Below are positions 53,705 through 62,234 of a DNA stretch of 64,000 bases, one piece after another. Location of the stretch: contig JAXMCI010000037.1 in NCBI GenBank assembly GCA_046349435.1, positions 1-64,000 on the forward strand, written 5' to 3'. Source of the stretch: JAXMCI01 sp046349435. GTDB lineage: Bacteria; Pseudomonadota; Alphaproteobacteria; Dongiales; Dongiaceae. Under the pieces are notes generated by a model. The model had not been told where the DNA came from and did not search any database. It worked only from the letters and a program-made list of their open reading frames with translations. The position numbers were made by a program, and so were the translations under genes. Every line of letters begins with the position of its first letter. The stretch's first letter is position 1.

Positions 53705-55303
53705 TCAGGCAGCCAGCGTCTCGCCGGCCAGCGCCCGGCGGATCAGCGCGGCGGTCTCGGCGCGGCCGTAGAGGGCGATGAAGGAGCCCATGCGCGGGCC
53801 GGTGCTCTGGCCGAGCAGGATCTCGTAGAGCGCCTGGAACCAGGCCCGGAGGTCGGCGAAGGGATGGCGCTTGCCGACCGCATAGACCTCGTTCTGGATC
53901 GCCTCGGCGTCGGCCTCGGGGGGCAGCGCCTCGAGCGCGGCCAGCAGGTCCTCGAGCGCGGCGCGCTCCGTCGCGCCCGGCACCCGGTAGCTCTTGCCCG
54001 GCCGGACGAAGTCGCGGTAGTAGGCGACGGCGTGGCCGACCAGCCGGTCGAGCATCGGCAGGCTCTCCGGCGTGGCGCCCGGCACGTAGCGCGAGATGAA
54101 GCCCCACAGCACCCGCCCGTCCTCGGCGTGGCAGACGCTCGCCAGGTTGAGCAGGATGTTGAAGGAGAGCGGCGAGCCGGCTTCCGGCGGCTTGCCGTCG
54201 TGGATGTGCCAGGCCGGGTTCTCCAGCCGCTGCGCCGGGCTCTCGGCCGGATACTTCTCGAGCAGCCCGAGATACTCGTCGACCGCCCGCGGGATGACGT
54301 CGAAATAGAGCCGCTTGGCCGCCCGCGGCTTCTGGAACATGAACAGCGCCAGGCTCTCCGGCGGGGCGTAGGCCAGCCACTCCTCGACGCTGAGCCCGTT
54401 GCCCTTCGACTTGGAGATCTTCTCGCCCTTGTCGTCGAGGAAGAGCTCGTAGTTGAAGCCCTCGGGCGGGCGGCCGCCGAGCAGGGTGCAGATCCGGTTG
54501 GCCAGCTGCACCGAGGGAATCAGGTCCTTGCCCGACATCTCGTAGTCGACGCCGAGCGCGTACCAGCGCATCGCCCAGTCGGGCTTCCACTGCAGCTTGC
54601 AGTGGCCGCCGCCGACCGGCACCTCGACCAGGCTGTCGTCCTCCGGCTCGCGGTAGCTGACCGTGCCCGCCGCGGCGTCGTGCGCCACGATCGGCACCTG
54701 CAGCACGCGGCCGGTGCGCGGGCTGACCGGCAGGAAGGGGCTGTAGCTCTGCGCCCGCTCCTCGCGCAGCGAGGGCAGCATCACCTCCATCACCGCGTCG
54801 TAGAGCGCCAGCACGCGGGCCAGCGCCGCGTCGAAGCGGCCGCTCCGGTACCAGTCGGTGGCGCTCTGGAACTCGTACTCGAAGCCGAAGCCGTCGAGGA
54901 AGCCGCGCAGCATGGCGTTGTTGTGGTGGCCGAAGCTGTCGTGGCAGCCGAACGGGTCGGGGATGGCGGTCAGCGGCATCCCGAGATGCTGCTTCAGCAT
55001 GTCGGGGTTGGGCACGTTGTCGGGGACCTTGCGCAGCCCGTCCATGTCGTCGGAGAAGCAGAACAGCCGGGTCGGCACGTCGCTCAGGCGCTGGAAGGCG
55101 TGGCGCACCATGGTGGTGCGCACGACCTCGCCGAAGGTGCCGATATGCGGCAGGCCGGACGGGCCGTAGCCGGTCTCGAACAGCACGTAGCCCTTCTCCG
55201 GCGCCTTGCCGCCGAGCCGCGCCACGAGCTTGCGCGCCTCCTCGAAGGGCCAGGCCTTGGCGCTGGTCGCCAGCTCGCGGTCGCCGCTGCTCATCTCGGT
55301 CAC
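53705..55303 (-). CDS. lysS: Class I lysyl-tRNA synthetase LysS
   Basis: 532 residues. The HIGH motif is PSGLPHIGTFGEVVR and the KMSKS motif is KISKSKGNGLSVEEW, with FCFSDDMDGLRKVPDN and LPVSPRTGRVLQVPI between. Class I LysRS replaces the class II enzyme in alphaproteobacteria and archaea. GTG 55303 is chosen since GGAGG sits 5-6 bp upstream; ATG 55294 would shorten it by three residues. It is convergent with the Anbu operon and divergent from the helicase. Confidence 0.95.
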   Translation of the reverse strand: MTEMSSGDRELATSAKAWPFEEARKLVARLGGKAPEKGYVLFETGYGPSGLPHIGTFGEVVRTTMVRHAFQRLSDVPTRLFCFSDDMDGLRKVPDNVPNPDMLKQHLGMPLTAIPDPFGCHDSFGHHNNAMLRGFLDGFGFEYEFQSATDWYRSGRFDAALARVLALYDAVMEVMLPSLREERAQSYSPFLPVSPRTGRVLQVPIVAHDAAAGTVSYREPEDDSLVEVPVGGGHCKLQWKPDWAMRWYALGVDYEMSGKDLIPSVQLANRICTLLGGRPPEGFNYELFLDDKGEKISKSKGNGLSVEEWLAYAPPESLALFMFQKPRAAKRLYFDVIPRAVDEYLGLLEKYPAESPAQRLENPAWHIHDGKPPEAGSPLSFNILLNLASVCHAEDGRVLWGFISRYVPGATPESLPMLDRLVGHAVAYYRDFVRPGKSYRVPGATERAALEDLLAALEALPPEADAEAIQNEVYAVGKRHPFADLRAWFQALYEILLGQSTGPRMGSFIALYGRAETAALIRRALAGETLAA

Positions 55304-55383
55304 TCTCGCCTCCGGGGTGCGCGAAGCTACGGGCGGCGGCTCCGCGCGTCAATTGCCGGCGTCCCCGTTGTATAATGCCGGGC

Positions 55384-58221
55384 ATGGAGACCGCCCGAAC
55401 GCTGCCGGCGCCCCGCCCGGCGCTGCCCGACGCCCCCATCCTGGTGGCCGGGCCGCGCGGCGCGCTGCTGCTCGAGCCGGACGGCGAGCTCCGGCCGCTG
55501 TCGCGGGCCGAGGCGGCGGCCGCAGCGCGGTCGCGGCCGCCGATCGTCTGCCACATGCCGGCGCTGGCCCGCCGGCTGGAATGCGAGCGCTTCCCGGCGC
55601 TCGACCTGCTCGAGCTCTGGGCCTTCGTGCGGCCGGCCCGCTTCTGCCTGCCGACGCCGCGCGGGCTGGCCGAGGCCCTCGAGCTGCCGCAGCCGGCCGG
55701 GCTGGCCGGCGACGCCGCCATGCTGCACGGCGCGATGCGCGCCCTGCTCGCCGAGCTGGCCGAGATCGCCGCCGGCGAGCGCGAGCCCGGCCGCGGCGTC
55801 GCGGCGATCGCCCAGGCGATGGCGGCCGGCGGCTGGCGCTGGGGGCCGGCGGTGCTGGCCGCGCTCGGCGTCGCGGCCGAGAGCGGGCCGCCGCGGCCCT
55901 TCGCGCTCTCGGTCTGGGAGCGGCTCGGCGAATGGGCCGAGCACGCGCCCGAGCCGCATCCCGGCAACCAGCCGGTCGAGCCGGCCGAGGCGCGGCGCCG
56001 GCTGGCGGCGCTGCTCGGCGGCGGCGCCGAGGCGCGGCCGCAGCAGGCCGACTACGCCTCGGCGGTGAGCGCCGCCTTCCTGCCGCGGCAGAAATGGGGC
56101 GAGCCCAACATGGTGCTGGCCGAGGCCGGCACCGGCATCGGCAAGACGCTCGGCTACATCGCCCCGGCCAGCCTGTGGGCCGAGAAGAACGGCGCGCCGG
56201 TGTGGATCAGCACCTACACCCGCAACCTGCAGCGCCAGCTCGACGCCGAGCTCTCCCGGCTCTATCCCGACCCCGTCCGCAAGAGCCTGCGGGCGGTGAT
56301 CCGCAAGGGCCGCGAGAACTATCTCTGCCTGCTCAATCTCGAGGACGCGGTGCGCGCCATGCCGACCCGGCCGCAGGACGCCACCGCGCTCGGGCTGATG
56401 GCGCGCTGGGTGCTGGCCAGCCGCGACGGCGACCTGCAGGGCGGCGACTTCCCGGGCTGGCTGCCCGACCTGGTCGGGCGCGGCCGCACCATCGGGCTCA
56501 CCGACCGGCGCGGCGAGTGCGTCTGGTCGGCCTGCCCGCACTTCCACAAATGCTTCATCGAGAAGAGCCAGCGCCGCGCCAGGCGGGCCGAGATCGTCGT
56601 CGCCAACCACGCGCTGGTGATGATCCAGGCGGCGCGGGCCGGCGAGGACGACGCGCAGCTGCCGACCCGGCTGGTGTTCGACGAGGGCCACCACCTCTTC
56701 CAGGCCGCCGACCAGGCCTTCGCCGGCCTGCTCTCCGGCCGCGAGACGGCCGAGCTGCGCCACTGGATCCTCGGCCCCGACAGCGGCCGCGGCGGCCGCG
56801 CGCGCGGCCTGAAGCGCCGGCTGGAGGACCTCGTCGCCGGCCACGAGGCGGCCGAGGCGGCGCTCGCCGAGGCGCTCGAGGCGGCCCGCGCGCTGGGCTC
56901 CGAGGGCTGGACGGCGCGCATCGCCGAGGGCAATCCGCGCGGGCCGACCGAGCGCTTCCTGGCGCTGGTCCGCCGGCAGGTCTATGCCCGCGCGCCGAGC
57001 GACGACAGCCCCTACGGGCTGGAGGCCGAGACCCGGCCGCCGATCCCCGGCCTGCTCGAGGCGGCGGCCGCGCTCGAGGTGGCGCTCGCCCGGCTGGCCC
57101 AGCCGCTGCGCCGCCTGGCCGAGGCGATGCTGGCCCGGCTCGACGACCAGGCCGAGGATCTCGACAGCGGCATGCGGCTGCGCATCGAGGCGGCGGCGCG
57201 CGGCATCGTGCGGCGGATCGACAACGAGCTCGGCGGCTGGCGCGGCATGCTGCAGGCGCTGGCCCAGGAGACGCCGCCGCAGTTCGTCGACTGGTTCGCC
57301 GTCGAGCGCATCGACGGGCGCGACGGCGACGTCGGCATGCACCGCCGCTGGATCGACCCGATGGCGCCCTTCATCGAGGTCGTGGCCCGGCCGGCGCACG
57401 GCATCCTGGTGACCTCGGCGACGCTGACCGATGCCGGGGCCGACGCCGGCTCCGACGCCGCCGAGGCCGACCCCGACCGGGCCTGGGCCACGGCCGAGGC
57501 GCGCAGCGGCGCCCGCCATCTGCCGCAGCCGGCGATCCGCGCCCGCCTGCCCTCCCCGTTCGACCATGCCGCGCAGACCCGCCTCTATGTCGTGACCGAC
57601 GTGCGCAAGGACGACCTCGACCAGGTGGCGGCCGCCTATCGCAGCCTGTTCCTGGCCTCGGGCGGCGGCGCGCTCGGCCTGTTCACCGCGATCAGCCGGA
57701 TGCGGCACGTCCGCGGCCGCATCGCCGCGCCGCTCGACGAGGCCGGGCTGCCGCTGCTCGCCCAGTATGTCGATGGGCTCGACAATGCGACGCTGGTCGA
57801 GATCTTCCGCGCCGAGGAGGATGCCTGCCTGCTCGGCACCGACGCGATGCGCGACGGCGTCGACGTGCCCGGCCGCTCGCTGCGGCTGATCGTCTTCGAC
57901 CGCGTCCCCTGGCCGCGCCCCGACATCCTGCACAAGGCGCGCCGCGCCGCCTTCGGCGGCCGCAGCTACGACGAGGCGATCACCCGGCTCCGCCTCAAGC
58001 AGGCCTATGGCCGGCTGATCCGCCGCGCCACCGACCGCGGCGTCTTCGTCCTGCTCGACCCGATGATGCCGAGCCGGCTCGCCACCGCCTTCCCGCCCGG
58101 GGTGGCGCTGCAGCGCGTCGGGCTCGCCGAGGCTGTGGCGGGGGTGAGGGAGTTCCTGGCGGACCAGATGAAAGACGACAGGGATCACGGATCAGGGCCG
58201 CGTGCCTCGGAGCAGGAGTGA
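55384..58221 (+). CDS. DinG/XPD-type Fe-S ATP-dependent DNA helicase
   Basis: 945 residues. Superfamily 2 motifs: Walker A AEAGTGIGKT (246-255), DEGHH (433-437) in place of DEAH, TSATL, and a C-terminal GTDAMRDGVDVPGRSLRLI then RLKQAYGRLIRR. Four Cys at 315, 379, 384 and 390 sit where XPD/DinG proteins bind a 4Fe-4S cluster. The first 240 residues are an Ala/Arg-rich extension. Roles in damage repair or R-loop removal are inferred from the family. TATAAT at 55371-55376 overlaps the upstream ATG (55375), so ATG 55384 may be used on a leaderless mRNA. Confidence 0.92.
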   Translation: METARTLPAPRPALPDAPILVAGPRGALLLEPDGELRPLSRAEAAAAARSRPPIVCHMPALARRLECERFPALDLLELWAFVRPARFCLPTPRGLAEALELPQPAGLAGDAAMLHGAMRALLAELAEIAAGEREPGRGVAAIAQAMAAGGWRWGPAVLAALGVAAESGPPRPFALSVWERLGEWAEHAPEPHPGNQPVEPAEARRRLAALLGGGAEARPQQADYASAVSAAFLPRQKWGEPNMVLAEAGTGIGKTLGYIAPASLWAEKNGAPVWISTYTRNLQRQLDAELSRLYPDPVRKSLRAVIRKGRENYLCLLNLEDAVRAMPTRPQDATALGLMARWVLASRDGDLQGGDFPGWLPDLVGRGRTIGLTDRRGECVWSACPHFHKCFIEKSQRRARRAEIVVANHALVMIQAARAGEDDAQLPTRLVFDEGHHLFQAADQAFAGLLSGRETAELRHWILGPDSGRGGRARGLKRRLEDLVAGHEAAEAALAEALEAARALGSEGWTARIAEGNPRGPTERFLALVRRQVYARAPSDDSPYGLEAETRPPIPGLLEAAAALEVALARLAQPLRRLAEAMLARLDDQAEDLDSGMRLRIEAAARGIVRRIDNELGGWRGMLQALAQETPPQFVDWFAVERIDGRDGDVGMHRRWIDPMAPFIEVVARPAHGILVTSATLTDAGADAGSDAAEADPDRAWATAEARSGARHLPQPAIRARLPSPFDHAAQTRLYVVTDVRKDDLDQVAAAYRSLFLASGGGALGLFTAISRMRHVRGRIAAPLDEAGLPLLAQYVDGLDNATLVEIFRAEEDACLLGTDAMRDGVDVPGRSLRLIVFDRVPWPRPDILHKARRAAFGGRSYDEAITRLRLKQAYGRLIRRATDRGVFVLLDPMMPSRLATAFPPGVALQRVGLAEAVAGVREFLADQMKDDRDHGSGPRASEQE

Positions 58222-58606
58222 AAGCTCTCCCTTCCCTTGCGGGAGGGCTGCGCCATCGTTCCTCGCATGCCGGATCGTCGTCTCTGATATTGCATTCTGC
58301 GCATCGATCCGTCGTGACGGATCCGATACCTCCTCTCGGTAAGGCGACAGGGACTGCTGCGCAAAGTCAGCGCCCGTCAGCTAAGTGCCCGCCCGAACGT
58401 TCTTTGGGCGGAGCGCCAGCCGCCCCGCCGCAACACAGAGTCGAATTCCCTTTCACCTCTCCGCAGTGCCCTCGCGTTGAGGATGTATGACCAGCAAATG
58501 GCTGTCGGCCCCACCTGGCAACCAGACGGGACCCGATTTGTCGCTTCCCATTTGCCGGATTCTTTTCCGGTAACAGGCGTCAGCTTTCCCGGGAGAACTC
58601 CGCCTC
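58222..58606. other. Intergenic region with no supported gene
   Basis: About 385 bp of lower G+C sequence. A small hairpin CCCTTCCC / GGGAGGG after the helicase stop could end its transcription. A 62-codon minus-strand frame (58453-58641) lacks a ribosome site and recognisable content, and is not called. Confidence 0.5.
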
Positions 58607-58635
58607 TTTACCGAAACATCCATATGCGATATAGT
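58607..58635 (+). promoter_or_regulatory. Candidate sigma70 promoter for the lipoprotein gene
   Basis: TTTACC (58607-58612), a 17-bp spacer and TATAGT (58630-58635). A start near 58642 leaves about 45 nt before the GTG at 58686, with AAAGGGGGC as ribosome site. Confidence 0.45.
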
Positions 58636-58685
58636 TCGCAACGACTATGAGGCCGATCCTCCAGATTCGGCAAAGGGGGCATCTG

Positions 58686-60257
58686 GTGACGACATCATTG
58701 CTGTTGCGCTCGGTCGCGCTGACGATCCCCATGTTCCTCACCAGCTGCGTGCAGCTGGAGGTAAACCGCCTCGACCATGGGAATGCGACTCCTGTTGATG
58801 GGTGGGCATACAGCTTGCCGTTTGCCCGGTTCCAGGTATCGGTTGTCCGGACTTACAAGGGATGTGACGAGAAAGGAGTTAAGTTTGCGGTTTCAGCAAG
58901 TTCTACACCGCTGTTTCAGGCGGATCCCAGCCAAACGTATTCGATCGACAACACGAGCCTGTCAAACTGGTTCAAGACATCAGACTTCTCCATTGGAAAA
59001 TACGACAACGGGATGCTGAAATCCATTGGAGCGACCGCCGACGACCTCACCGGCAAGGTCATCGTGAATACACTCAGCGGAGCCATAAGCTTAACGGAAG
59101 CGGCGATACGGACTGCCGCCTTGGGAGCCCCGACGCCGCCGGCCATGAGAGCCGAGGAGGCTCCCGCCAGAAATCCCCTGAGAGCTACTTGCAATACCGA
59201 TCTGGACAAGACACTAAAGCAGCTGGAAGCGGGTCGGCGGGAGCTGAAAGCAGCTACAGCAAAGTTGGACACCGAGACGAAGCGGCTCAAATTGCTGTCT
59301 GACGCCGCCGCGACGTTCGGAACGGGGGCTAGCGACAAGATTCAAGATGCGGTCTTTTACCAAGCGAACCGTGTCGCGGATTCTCAATCCGAGGTAACCA
59401 CGAAGCAGAAGGCAGTCCAAGATCTCCTGAATACGCTCTCCAACGTTGACACATTCGAATGGCCTGACGATGGCGTCACCTTGTCGGATACTCACTTTCA
59501 GGCGGATCCCAGCTGGATTGAACAATTCTTGACGGTCGCTCCGGAGACGCATGCGGGGGCTGGTGGGGCAGTTGGGCTGCGAATCGTACCGCGCAACAAC
59601 CTCGCATTGGAACCTGAACCGGACGGCAAGCTGTCGCAGATCGCCACCGGAAGCAATGGCAAGGGAATCAGGTATCGCGTCCCCGTTCCAGGTGCTCTGG
59701 AAGTGAAGGCATGCACTCTCGAAAAGATCGACGCACCCGAAGGCCAGGCCAAAGGGCAGGCCGGGATTCGCTGTGAATCGCCAGGAACCATCGCGATCAA
59801 CGCGTTCCCGGAGGGCCCGATTCCTCAGCTCGGGAGGTTGATGTTCATCCCATTCACCAACGGGGTGTTCCAAAACAACGTGCTGAAGGCGACGTTTGGC
59901 ATGGACGGGAACTTGCTGACGGCCAGCTACACCGAGGTCGCCAGCCGCGCGGAGGTGGCCAGCGACACCTTCAACCAGGTCGCGGCCAACCTCCTGCAGG
60001 CCTCGAAGACCCTGCCGACGGCCGGGCTGGACGAGAGGACAGCCATCCTGAATGCCAAGGCAAAGGAACTGCAGGCACAAGCGAATCTCTCCGCCGCGGC
60101 TGCCGCCCTGCAGCCCAGCGCGACCGAGCAGGCCACCAAGGCAGCTGCGCTCATACAATCCGACACTGCGCTCAAGGATGCGCAATTGAAGAACTATGAA
60201 GCCAGCCTGGCGCTTTCGCAGGCGCTGGCTGTCCAGCAGGCCCGGCCGAGCCAATAG
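58686..60257 (+). CDS. Hypothetical lipoprotein, 523 residues
   Basis: GTG 58686 gives VTTSLLLRSVALTIPMFLTS followed by Cys, a lipoprotein signal with box FLTSC; ATG 58647 adds only a charged stub. The mature part has a beta-rich N-region (WAYSLPFARFQVSVVRTYKG), a coiled-coil stretch (LEAGRRELKAATAKLDTETK, near residues 185-250), a middle beta region and a C-terminal Ala-rich helix (ASKTLPTAGLDERTAILNAK). Family not recognised; it resembles no toxin or transport component I know. Lower G+C than most of the window and next to another exported protein, so the pair may be an acquired surface module. Confidence 0.65.
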   Translation: MTTSLLLRSVALTIPMFLTSCVQLEVNRLDHGNATPVDGWAYSLPFARFQVSVVRTYKGCDEKGVKFAVSASSTPLFQADPSQTYSIDNTSLSNWFKTSDFSIGKYDNGMLKSIGATADDLTGKVIVNTLSGAISLTEAAIRTAALGAPTPPAMRAEEAPARNPLRATCNTDLDKTLKQLEAGRRELKAATAKLDTETKRLKLLSDAAATFGTGASDKIQDAVFYQANRVADSQSEVTTKQKAVQDLLNTLSNVDTFEWPDDGVTLSDTHFQADPSWIEQFLTVAPETHAGAGGAVGLRIVPRNNLALEPEPDGKLSQIATGSNGKGIRYRVPVPGALEVKACTLEKIDAPEGQAKGQAGIRCESPGTIAINAFPEGPIPQLGRLMFIPFTNGVFQNNVLKATFGMDGNLLTASYTEVASRAEVASDTFNQVAANLLQASKTLPTAGLDERTAILNAKAKELQAQANLSAAAAALQPSATEQATKAAALIQSDTALKDAQLKNYEASLALSQALAVQQARPSQ

Positions 60258-60396
60258 CCCAACGGCCGCGTAGGCAGGCAAGCGGCCGCACCACCTCCGG
60301 CGTCTCGGCAAGGCAGGTGACGGCTTTCCGGCCGAAGAAGCAAGGCGCAAGGCACTCTCGGCTGCAATCGCAACAGGACGCATTGGGCAGGCAGGG

Positions 60397-62163
60397 ATGA
60401 CTTCCACACGCAAGCTGGCGATAGTGGCGGCCTCCGCGCTCCTTGGGATGCTCGGATCTCCTCGCCACAGCAATGCGCAAGGCTTCCAGGTCGAGGAGCC
60501 GGTGCACTTCGACACGTCGCAGCCCTTCGGAACCATGGGAGCCGCGGCCGCTGCGGCGGCGGCGCGCAATGGCGAACCCACCCGGGAAGTGCCCAACCGC
60601 GACATTCCTCTGGCTCCGATGAGACACCGGGCGAAACCAGAAGCCAATGAGCAGGCGCCTGCGCCGGCCGCCGTCCCCCGTCCGTTTCCTGCCCAGATCA
60701 TTCTCAAGGTGGACGGGATCAGCCAGGGCCGAAACTATGAGCCGCCGTGGCCGCTGTTCCCCCCGGATGCAAATGGGTCTGCAGGAGTCGACCGCTATGT
60801 GCAATGGGTGAACACGGCCGTCGCGATCTTCGACAAGGCCGATGGACATATGGTGCCGGTTGGCGGGTCGCCGCCGGGACCATTCGACGGGAACGCACTG
60901 TGGAAGGGTTTCGGCGGGAAGTGCGAAGAGGACAATGACGGAGACCCGATCGTCATCTATGATAAGATGGCCAACCGATGGGTGATGAGCCAATTTGCGG
61001 TGAAGGATGGACCGCCATTCTCGGAATGCATCGCCGTCTCGGTAAGCAAGGATCCGGCGGGCAGCTACCACCGCTACGAGTACCGCTTCCAGAATTTTGA
61101 CGATTACCCCAAGTTTGGCGTCTGGCCTGACGGCTACTATGCGACATTCGAGATGTGGCGACATGATTCCTTTCTCGGCGGAGCTGCCTGCGCATTCGAG
61201 AGAGCCAGGATGCTGGACGGGCAGAAGGCCCGAATGGTGTGCTTCAATCCGAGCGAGCCGGACGCCACACGAGCTGGCGCCTTGCTTCCCGCCGATCTTG
61301 ATGGCGTTCAGCTTCCGCCGAGCGGCTCGCCAGAATACATTGTCGGCTTCTCCACCGACGATACCCTTAAGATCTGGAACTTCTTAGTAGACTGGAGCAA
61401 GCCGTTGAACTCGCGGGTCACCGGCCCATTCTCCGTTTCGGTGCCGCAGTTTCAGCCGGCATGCTTCGTCACCGCGGACAATAACTGGCAGGCTTCCTGT
61501 GCGCTGCAGCCGCACACGCAGCAAAGGATCGATGTTCTGTCAGATCGGCTGATGTATCGAGCTGCATACCGGAACTTCGGCACCCATGAGTCGTTGCTGC
61601 TCGATCACACGGTTGCGGTGGAATCGGCAAGCGGCATCAGATGGTATGAGCTGCGGCGAAGTGGAATTGGGGCTGGCATCGACGATCCGGCATTCGCGGT
61701 CTTTCAGCAGGGCACCGTCGCCCCGGACCGGGCGTTTCGCTGGCTGCCGAGCATCGCGATGGACAAGGCCGGCAATATCCTGCTGGCATATGCGGTTTCA
61801 AGCACAGATCAGTTTCCCTCTCTTGCCGCGACCGGCCGTCTTGCCGCCGATCCTGGAGGTGCGATGTCCCAGGAGGTGATCATCGGCAAGGGTGAGCGAG
61901 CCGTCCCGGTGAACAGGTGGGGTGACTATGGCAGCGTTTCGATCGATCCGGCCGATGACTGCACATTCTGGGTGACCGGGGAATTCCTTGGGGCATCCGC
62001 GGCGACCGGGGTGGCTGCGTCAAGCGAGACTCAGGTCGCTTCCTCGGCGATGGCGAAGCCGACAGCGCAGACCGGGGGCCATGAGGCCTCGGAATCTCTC
62101 GAGCAGGGCGACCTGGATTGGGATACGGTGGTGGCATCCATCAGGTTCCCCACATGCAAGTAG
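60397..62163 (+). CDS. Secreted beta-propeller-like protein, 588 residues
   Basis: Signal peptide MTSTRKLAIVAASALLGMLG with cleavage near SNAQ-GF. An Ala/Pro-rich linker (to about 90) leads to a large domain with repeated Asp-rich strands: QWVNTAVAIFDKADGHMVPV, GDPIVIYDKMANRWVMSQFA, SVSKDPAGSYHRYEYRFQNF, DYPKFGVWPDGYYATFEMW and DDCTFWVTGEFL. The Y-D-x-x-(A/N)-x-R-W pattern is common in secreted propeller proteins of unknown role. Several Cys could form disulphides. 139 bp after the lipoprotein gene on the same strand, so perhaps in one unit. Confidence 0.68.
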   Translation: MTSTRKLAIVAASALLGMLGSPRHSNAQGFQVEEPVHFDTSQPFGTMGAAAAAAAARNGEPTREVPNRDIPLAPMRHRAKPEANEQAPAPAAVPRPFPAQIILKVDGISQGRNYEPPWPLFPPDANGSAGVDRYVQWVNTAVAIFDKADGHMVPVGGSPPGPFDGNALWKGFGGKCEEDNDGDPIVIYDKMANRWVMSQFAVKDGPPFSECIAVSVSKDPAGSYHRYEYRFQNFDDYPKFGVWPDGYYATFEMWRHDSFLGGAACAFERARMLDGQKARMVCFNPSEPDATRAGALLPADLDGVQLPPSGSPEYIVGFSTDDTLKIWNFLVDWSKPLNSRVTGPFSVSVPQFQPACFVTADNNWQASCALQPHTQQRIDVLSDRLMYRAAYRNFGTHESLLLDHTVAVESASGIRWYELRRSGIGAGIDDPAFAVFQQGTVAPDRAFRWLPSIAMDKAGNILLAYAVSSTDQFPSLAATGRLAADPGGAMSQEVIIGKGERAVPVNRWGDYGSVSIDPADDCTFWVTGEFLGASAATGVAASSETQVASSAMAKPTAQTGGHEASESLEQGDLDWDTVVASIRFPTCK

Positions 62164-62234
62164 CAGGGTTGGTGTTCGTGCACGGCTGACCTGCGGCGCC
62201 GCGCTGGCCGCGGCCACGCGCGGGGTCGGCATGG

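Noticed and set aside
55327..58188. 953-codon minus-strand frame opposite the helicase
   Set aside because: Antisense shadow; the plus-strand frame has all helicase motifs and Fe-S cysteines.
58453..58641. Minus-strand 62-codon frame upstream of the lipoprotein gene
   Set aside because: No ribosome site, overlaps the candidate promoter of the opposite gene and no recognisable content.
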